DNA of 64,000 nucleotides from Lepraria neglecta. Its lineage: Eukaryota > Ascomycota > Lecanoromycetes > Lecanorales > Stereocaulaceae. Both the position numbers and the translations under genes were made by a program. The DNA lies in contig CM065650.1 in assembly GCA_033220425.1 (NCBI GenBank), positions 1,488,001-1,552,000 of the forward strand, in the 5' to 3' direction. Under the pieces are notes generated by a model, which worked only from the letters and a program-made list of their open reading frames with translations, had not been told where the DNA came from and searched no databases. Shown one piece after another: positions 59,231 to 64,000 of the stretch. The stretch's first letter is position 1. Each line of letters begins with the position of its first letter.

Positions 59231-60201
59231 TCATCTTGTTGGGAAATCCAGCTTCCGATGCAATCTTGCGAAAATCTCGATGTAATCACTTTCCTCCTCT
59301 GGCATAATCATTCCATGGCGTATCAGGAAGTCAATCAGAACCAATGCACAATTAGTCTTTAACTCTCCCATTCCCAACGCTTTCTTGACTTGTCTGACAC
59401 TCCATAGCAAAAAAATTTCCGCTTCGTGGTCTTCGGGGCTCGGCATCATGCCCTCTTTCACCTCCAGATCGTACACGTATATTCACTCAGACTGCAAACG
59501 CCTTGTTTCGCCGCCTGCCCGCTCATCACGTATGTCAAAGTATATAACACAGCCCCAAGACTTGACGTCTCGACAAACATGCTCGACAGCGAATGAGGCC
59601 TCCTCCGTGGTCTCGCGTATGATGGTCTTGAATGGCTCTTCACCTGTCGCCATTCCACCGCCGACGGTATTGTCCAACCTGCCCGGGTATGTTTGTTTGG
59701 ACTTGGATCATCGTGCCACCCAGATCATGAGACTTTTCTAGCAGACTCGTCCTCGTTGTCTGATTTCACATAGGCCGTCATGTGCGCCCCATAGATTATT
59801 ATTCCGAAGAGAGCGCTCCCCGCTCGCTCGATACTTAGGACCACCTCACGCTGCTCGTTGTAGACAGGGTAGAGCTCGTCTCGCCAGCCTTTTAGAATTC
59901 CTAGCTGGCCCCGCTTGCGCTCTTGGAGTAATGTCTCTACCATGCGCTCATGGCGTTGTTCAAGCGTGTCTCCTTGCAGCTGCACGGTCTTGTGCGCGTG
60001 GTCGATGGTCTAGTATCCTGGCCAAGAAATTATCCGTACAATTGATTCCAGCATGTATCCCAGGGTGGATGAGCAGCCTTTGACGCTGAACTTGTAGTAA
60101 GATGCTGCTTGCGTGCTGTAGAGTTGGGGATCGTCGTTTACATATGGGAACCTTGGCAAGATAAATTTAGCATTGGAATTTAGGATGTGCGGTCTGGGCA
60201 A
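59231..60201 (-). pseudogene. DUF4743-Nudix hydrolase gene (YJR142W-like), heavily broken
   Basis: The N-terminal DUF4743 part reads RFPYVNDDPQLY...GYMLESIVRIISWPGY, then TAG at 60010-60012 where Trp is expected, then TIDHAHKTVQL and a helical part up to YVKSDNEDESARK. One base is missing in the A run at 59734-59737, and a TGA follows at 59708-59710. The Nudix box is preserved in the shifted frame: GGMATGEEPFKTIIRETTEEA, matching GX5EX7REXXEE. Another TGA lies at 59483-59485, and the C-terminus ends at 59231. The family hydrolyses thiamine-diphosphate-like or other nucleoside-diphosphate-linked compounds. No true start codon is seen. The gene is convergent with the CmcJ-like pseudogene. Confidence 0.75.
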
Positions 60202-61125
60202 AGGCTAAAGACATGCCATTGAAACAAGAGTCAACCTACTTGTCACACTGCTTCATAAGATGTAGATACAACTGCATCTTGGTCGACTCTGGCCCTGGAT
60301 TGTTCTTGTGATTGCTATTGATACAGGAGCTTGAGATTGGCAGAGAACAATGGATCGAGCCTAAATCTGGTGAATAAGTCCTTGAAACAACCTTGCAGAC
60401 AAATCTTTGGTTTGGGAATCAAAGCTTTCGTGGGAATACGACTACTGCACGGCAGAGTCAACCACCACGCAATCACTCTCACTTTGAGTGTTAAGGGGTT
60501 CACTCTGCAACTGATGCATGCAACCTAAAATGAGAGATTATGCTAAGACTCTGCTTAGTGTTGCCGAACAAAAGCATGCGCAGCGTGAGATCATCATTCC
60601 AATAAGGAAATGTGTCGCCGTTCAGCTGAAGGCTGACCATGCTGATCTTCGATGAAGTTGGTAAAGAGGCGTATTTCTGCCCAGGGTATGCGACATGTCT
60701 GGTGTCATGACGGGCGGGGCGGCCCTTCAATTGGGTTCCGAGTTCCTAGGACCTACACCGCACTAATAACGAAGCTCAGCTAGGTATGAAAGAGTATTTG
60801 GAAAAGGCGCAATTCGATCACCACAACATATCCCGCACGGTCGATCGATTACTCACACTGCTCCTTATTGGCTCTCCCAGCATCCGGGTCTTGTTCTGCT
60901 TATCTTTCCTCCAAGCCAATTATGCAGGTTTGCCTGCTTTGTGGTGGTTCTGTACACTGGTTGGTTAGTGTTTCAATACACTAACGTAATAAAACGCAGC
61001 ACGGAAAGGTTTCAGCCGTGTTATCCTTGACTCTGTGCCCTTTGTTCTTCCCAATCCACTTGCAGCTGCGCTCCTCAAGCTTCAGCATAGACATCCAGAA
61101 AGTTTTCCTCTCACTAGGTGCAGCT
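60202..61125. other. gene-free interval
   Basis: About 920 bp between divergent genes. Several short frames exist on both strands but none shows family features. It contains the promoter of the Mtr2-like gene. Confidence 0.5.
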
Positions 61126-61711
61126 ATGACACAACCTACAGCTATGGCAACTCTCAGCGCTGATAAAGCCGCCAAAATATCGACCGAAGGTGTGGCAAAA
61201 GTTCAAGTTATCCAGTCAAAAGGCCATACACTAACACACATATCTCCCCTCAGCCGCCAAAACCTTCATCGAAACTTATTACCCCGCCCTCTCCACCTCG
61301 CGCTCCTCCCTCTCCAGCTTCTACATGCCCGCCTCCACCATGCCCGACGGCAAACCCCTCCCCGTAATCGTCTACAACGGCAACATCATCCCCGACCCCA
61401 CCTCCATGCAATCACTCTTCCAAGAACAAATGCCCGAAACCCGTTATGAGGTGCAGGACTACGACTCTCAAGTCCTGAATCCGCACTATGTTGCTGAAGG
61501 AGCGCAGGGGAGTGCACCATCGAGTGGGAAGAATATGACGATTTTGGTTACCGTGAGTGGGTATGTTAAGTATGGGGAGGCGAGGTCGGCGGCTACGAGG
61601 GGGTTTAGCGAGAGTATTGTTTTGATTCCGAATCCGGATGTGGTTGGGGGGAGAGGAAAGGCGGGGAAGGAGTGGTTGGTTCAGAGTCAGAATTTTAGGC
61701 TTGTGGTATGA
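61126..61711 (+). CDS. MTR2: NTF2-like mRNA export factor (Mtr2-like)
   Basis: Exons 61126-61189 and 61254-61711 with a 64-bp intron (GTGTGG...CTCAG, phase 1) give about 173 residues. The splice joins KISTE to AAKTFIETYYPALSTSRSSL, the first helix of an NTF2 fold. Further family features are SFYMPAS, PVIVYNGNIIP, the strand NMTILVTVSGYVKYGE and the final SQNFRLVV. Mtr2 pairs with Mex67 at nuclear pores to export mRNA and pre-ribosomes. Met at 61144 (MATLSAD) is an alternative start. The donor GTGTGG is weaker than usual. The 3' half is G-rich and the exon start C-rich, as in COQ10. Confidence 0.88.
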
Positions 61712-62232
61712 AAGCTTCGAGGAAAGGGGGTTCTACAAAACTGGGACAATGCAATCTTACTCCGGGATTACGAGCACAGCACGACTTTGGATGACTTGGA
61801 GTCCGGCGTACAACAGCTTCGGTTGATTTAGGGAATTCATAAATGGAGTCTTTCATAGTAAGGTCAGCAAGAAGATGCCTTCTTCTAGCTTTCGCTTACG
61901 CAATAACAGGGCCAGAGAGGAGCACAGCCCTGGACAGTACTGGACCGGACAGCTTCTTGATTTAAATCAAAGTGTCACTCGTACGATGATGAATTTAGTG
62001 CTTGACAAGCTTTCGGATTGAAGCCTGAAGCAAGAAGAATCATCGCCATCTTTCCAATAGTGTGCGTTAAGACCGTTGATAATATCAACACGGATGAATA
62101 ATCCCAGTGCTTCAAAGCCAAGTGGTGTCTTACAATCATGCATCATGCATCGTGCATCATTGTCCCCCACTTCTAAATTTTAGCGCCAACAGCAGATGTT
62201 CAGCATCAAACACCGAACTAAATGACCACTTC
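61712..62232. other. gene-free interval
   Basis: About 520 bp between two convergent genes. It contains a CATCATGCATCGTGCATCAT-like short repeat near 62139-62160. No gene seen. Confidence 0.5.
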
Positions 62233-62753
62233 TCAAACCCGTGAAGGTGGTCTCATATTCGCCCTTACACGTTCCAGAAGCTCTTCCCTTGTAGCTTTCC
62301 GGTCAGGCATGAGCCCTCTCTTTTAATGTATTCTGTCAGTATTTACCCACAAGCAAATACACACGACAGTATCGGAGCGAGTGAGAAGCCTTACCTTTTC
62401 CAACCAGGTCTTCAGCTCTGAGTCTGCCCACATTGCGGGATCTGTGTCCGGTACATCTTAGCTTCTATATGACAGACAAGATAGGACGAGAAGCCAGATG
62501 CGGCATGACTTACCTCCTTTTGGATCAGCAGCCGGGAACATCTCCCCACCCCAGATCGACCACGCCGCCACTGCTGTGACGATTCCTGCGAAGCCTACGT
62601 AATATTAGTAAATCCTAAACAAGAATTCAACCTACTGGTAGCATACCAAGAAAAGCGTTCTGCGAGAGAGTGTCCATCAGCACTTGACACTCAAGATCAA
62701 AGATGCTAGCCTCTTACTCGCGATTGCATTGCTCTATCAAGAGGCGTTGGCAT
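62233..62753 (-). CDS. small conserved single-pass membrane protein with SAP-like tail
   Basis: Five exons (62718-62753, 62647-62659, 62514-62594, 62395-62441, 62233-62319) encode 87 residues. All four introns (52-75 bp) have GT/AG and consistent phases; exon 2 is only 13 nt. The protein reads MPTPLDRAMQSRNAFLGF at the start, a hydrophobic stretch AGIVTAVAAWSIWGG, MFPAADPKGDP, then a helical tail AMWADSELKTWLEKRGLMP and RKATREELLERVRANMRPP, resembling SAP/Ish1-type DNA or membrane-associated motifs. I recognise similar ~85-90-residue proteins across Pezizomycotina, but no function. It is far too fragmented to show as one reading frame. It is divergent from RPL38 by 341 bp. Confidence 0.85.
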
Positions 62754-63094
62754 GTTGATCCACGTTGTTTTGTCTTATGGCTAGGCGGCCGTAATTTATT
62801 TGGGCCTACTTGCGATTCGTAGATAGAATGGGATGACAGTTTCTCGTTCGATTCTTAGCAGACAAAGAAACAGTCTATAGTGAAGATAAATGATGTAAAG
62901 AATCCTGGAGCCTCCAAGGCGGAGCTTTGCCACAATACGTGGCGTCAACTGCAAGCTCCCGCCGCTAGTGGAACTTCCCGCTCGCTTAAGCTACCCACCA
63001 AATTCCATTTCGAAGATCCGAAATCACGACCAAGTCAACGACGACGCGCCAACTCCTCCTCAGAACCCTCATACCTCACACAGACTCGCCCACC
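62754..63094. other. divergent promoter region of the small membrane protein and RPL38
   Basis: 341 bp. A CT/CCA-rich stretch occupies the 60 bp before the RPL38 start, as is common for ribosomal protein genes. Confidence 0.45.
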
Positions 63095-63519
63095 ATGCCT
63101 CGCGAAGTCTCAGACATCAAGCAATTCATCGAGATCTGCCGGCGAAAAGATGCTAAATGTACAGCCCCAAAAGCGCTCCAAGCCGCGAGACTTTCTGCCC
63201 ACGGAACTTTTGCTGATGAAATCGCTATAGCGGGACACATAAAGCGCAACGGGGCCCACCAGATCAAGTTCAAAGTCCGATGCTCGCGATTCATGTACAC
63301 GCTCGTCCTTCGGGATTCGGAAAAGGCAGATAAGTTGAAGCAGAGCTTGCCACCTAGTACGTGCCTATACCTTTGAAACTGAAGGGGGGACCGGATGGGC
63401 GTATTCGATGGATAGGAGATGGAGTGTGTTAGGGATATTGGCTGACTGGTGCTCGTGTTGCAGATCTTACGATGACGGATGTGCCGAAGAAGAACAAGAA
63501 GGGGAAGAGGACTGCTTGA
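63095..63519 (+). CDS. RPL38: 60S ribosomal protein L38 (eL38)
   Basis: Exons 63095-63158, 63231-63356 and 63464-63519 give 81 residues, close to the usual 70-80. The sequence begins [20 protein letters not shown], continues [19 protein letters not shown] and [20 protein letters not shown], then [18 protein letters not shown]. eL38 is a small rRNA-binding protein of the large subunit. Intron 1 (72 bp, GTACAG...GCTATAG) is a multiple of three and has no in-frame stop, so an uncut transcript reads on to residue 93. Intron 2 is 107 bp. The exon phases (1 and 1) agree with the family sequence. Confidence 0.95.
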
Positions 63520-64000
63520 GGGCGAATTTGGGGGGAGAAGGTGGACGTGAGGGGAACGGAGGAGGTCAATTATGTGCATGAGCTGGGAGTCTAGCTGTCA
63601 GAGCATAGCGTGCACGGGAATATTTCCAGCAAAGGAGAAATCAAAAAGACCATCCAGTTATTCAATTGCTCTAAAGCCTGCAGGTGCGAGAGACAATGGT
63701 GAAATGATCAGATGTCGAAACAATTGATTTCAGTTGGCCCACCGACAGCGGAAACCCTTTCATCGCATCCTCCTTCTCTCAGATTGCTTCCTACTATTCA
63801 TTCATAGACGTTCATGTCTGCTCTGCGGATTTCACACCACCAAGCTTTTCTTTCTAGAAGCTGAGTGCTTTGGATGAGCACCCGCGTTAGCGGCTTCTAC
63901 TGCCTCTTATTCTTGATCTCAAAGATGCTAGCAACTCGTTTCTCCTTGCGTGGTATTCGTCGTCACTCTGAAACGCATGAGAGCGCCCAGTTGCGCGTGT
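63520..64000. other. gene-free end of window
   Basis: 481 bp after RPL38 with no recognisable coding exon or repeat. A gene starting beyond the edge cannot be excluded. Confidence 0.45.

Overview
This window comes from a filamentous ascomycete (Pezizomycotina; a Dothideomycete would fit, but that is inference). The evidence is short spliceosomal introns of about 49-75 bp with GTRNGT donors and CTGAC/CTAAC-like branch points, fungus-specific families (cutinase, MpaB-like oxygenase, fungal rhodopsin-like receptor, CmcJ-like oxygenase, PIG-S, FAT1), and repeats carrying a repeat-induced point mutation (RIP) signature in which CpA/TpG are almost absent and TpA abounds.

Region 1 (1-22.2 kb) is an AT-rich, gene-free repeat block. 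A Ty3/gypsy element (A, 3798-19796, 5-bp target duplication TATAA on both sides) is head to head with a second copy (A', 1-2542, cut by the window edge). Element A has been invaded by a 171-bp solo-LTR-like insert with its own ATTAT duplication, a GC-rich 743-bp terminal-inverted-repeat element flanked by TA, a tract of three ~240-bp repeats, and a second gypsy element (B, about 10709-18111) on the opposite strand. Gag/pol motifs are recognisable but riddled with C-to-T-type changes. A ~2.2-kb tract bounded by ~160-bp direct repeats follows.

Region 2 (22.5-47.8 kb) is mostly intact gene space: a small I78-inhibitor-like gene, a large secreted subtilase, a conserved hypothetical (DUF8004-like), PIG-S of the GPI transamidase, a secreted amidase, a FAT1/FATP acyl-CoA synthetase, a cutinase, the tRNA m3C methyltransferase Trm140, a broken hypothetical gene and COQ10.

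Region 3 (48.2-60.2 kb) mixes intact genes (mitochondrial methionyl-tRNA synthetase, a rhodopsin-like membrane protein) with a run of decayed accessory genes: two divergent paralogues of a fungal multi-pass membrane family, an MpaB-like oxygenase, a CmcJ/AsaB-like oxygenase and a DUF4743-Nudix hydrolase. Several of their premature stops are readable as CAG/CGA/TGG to TAG/TGA transitions; others are single-base frameshifts. Together they look like the ghost of an accessory or secondary-metabolism locus.

Region 4 (61.1-63.5 kb) is housekeeping: an Mtr2/NTF2-like mRNA export factor, a tiny five-exon membrane protein with a 13-nt microexon, and ribosomal protein L38. Exon boundaries were deduced by eye from splice consensus, reading-frame phase and family motifs; no search was run.
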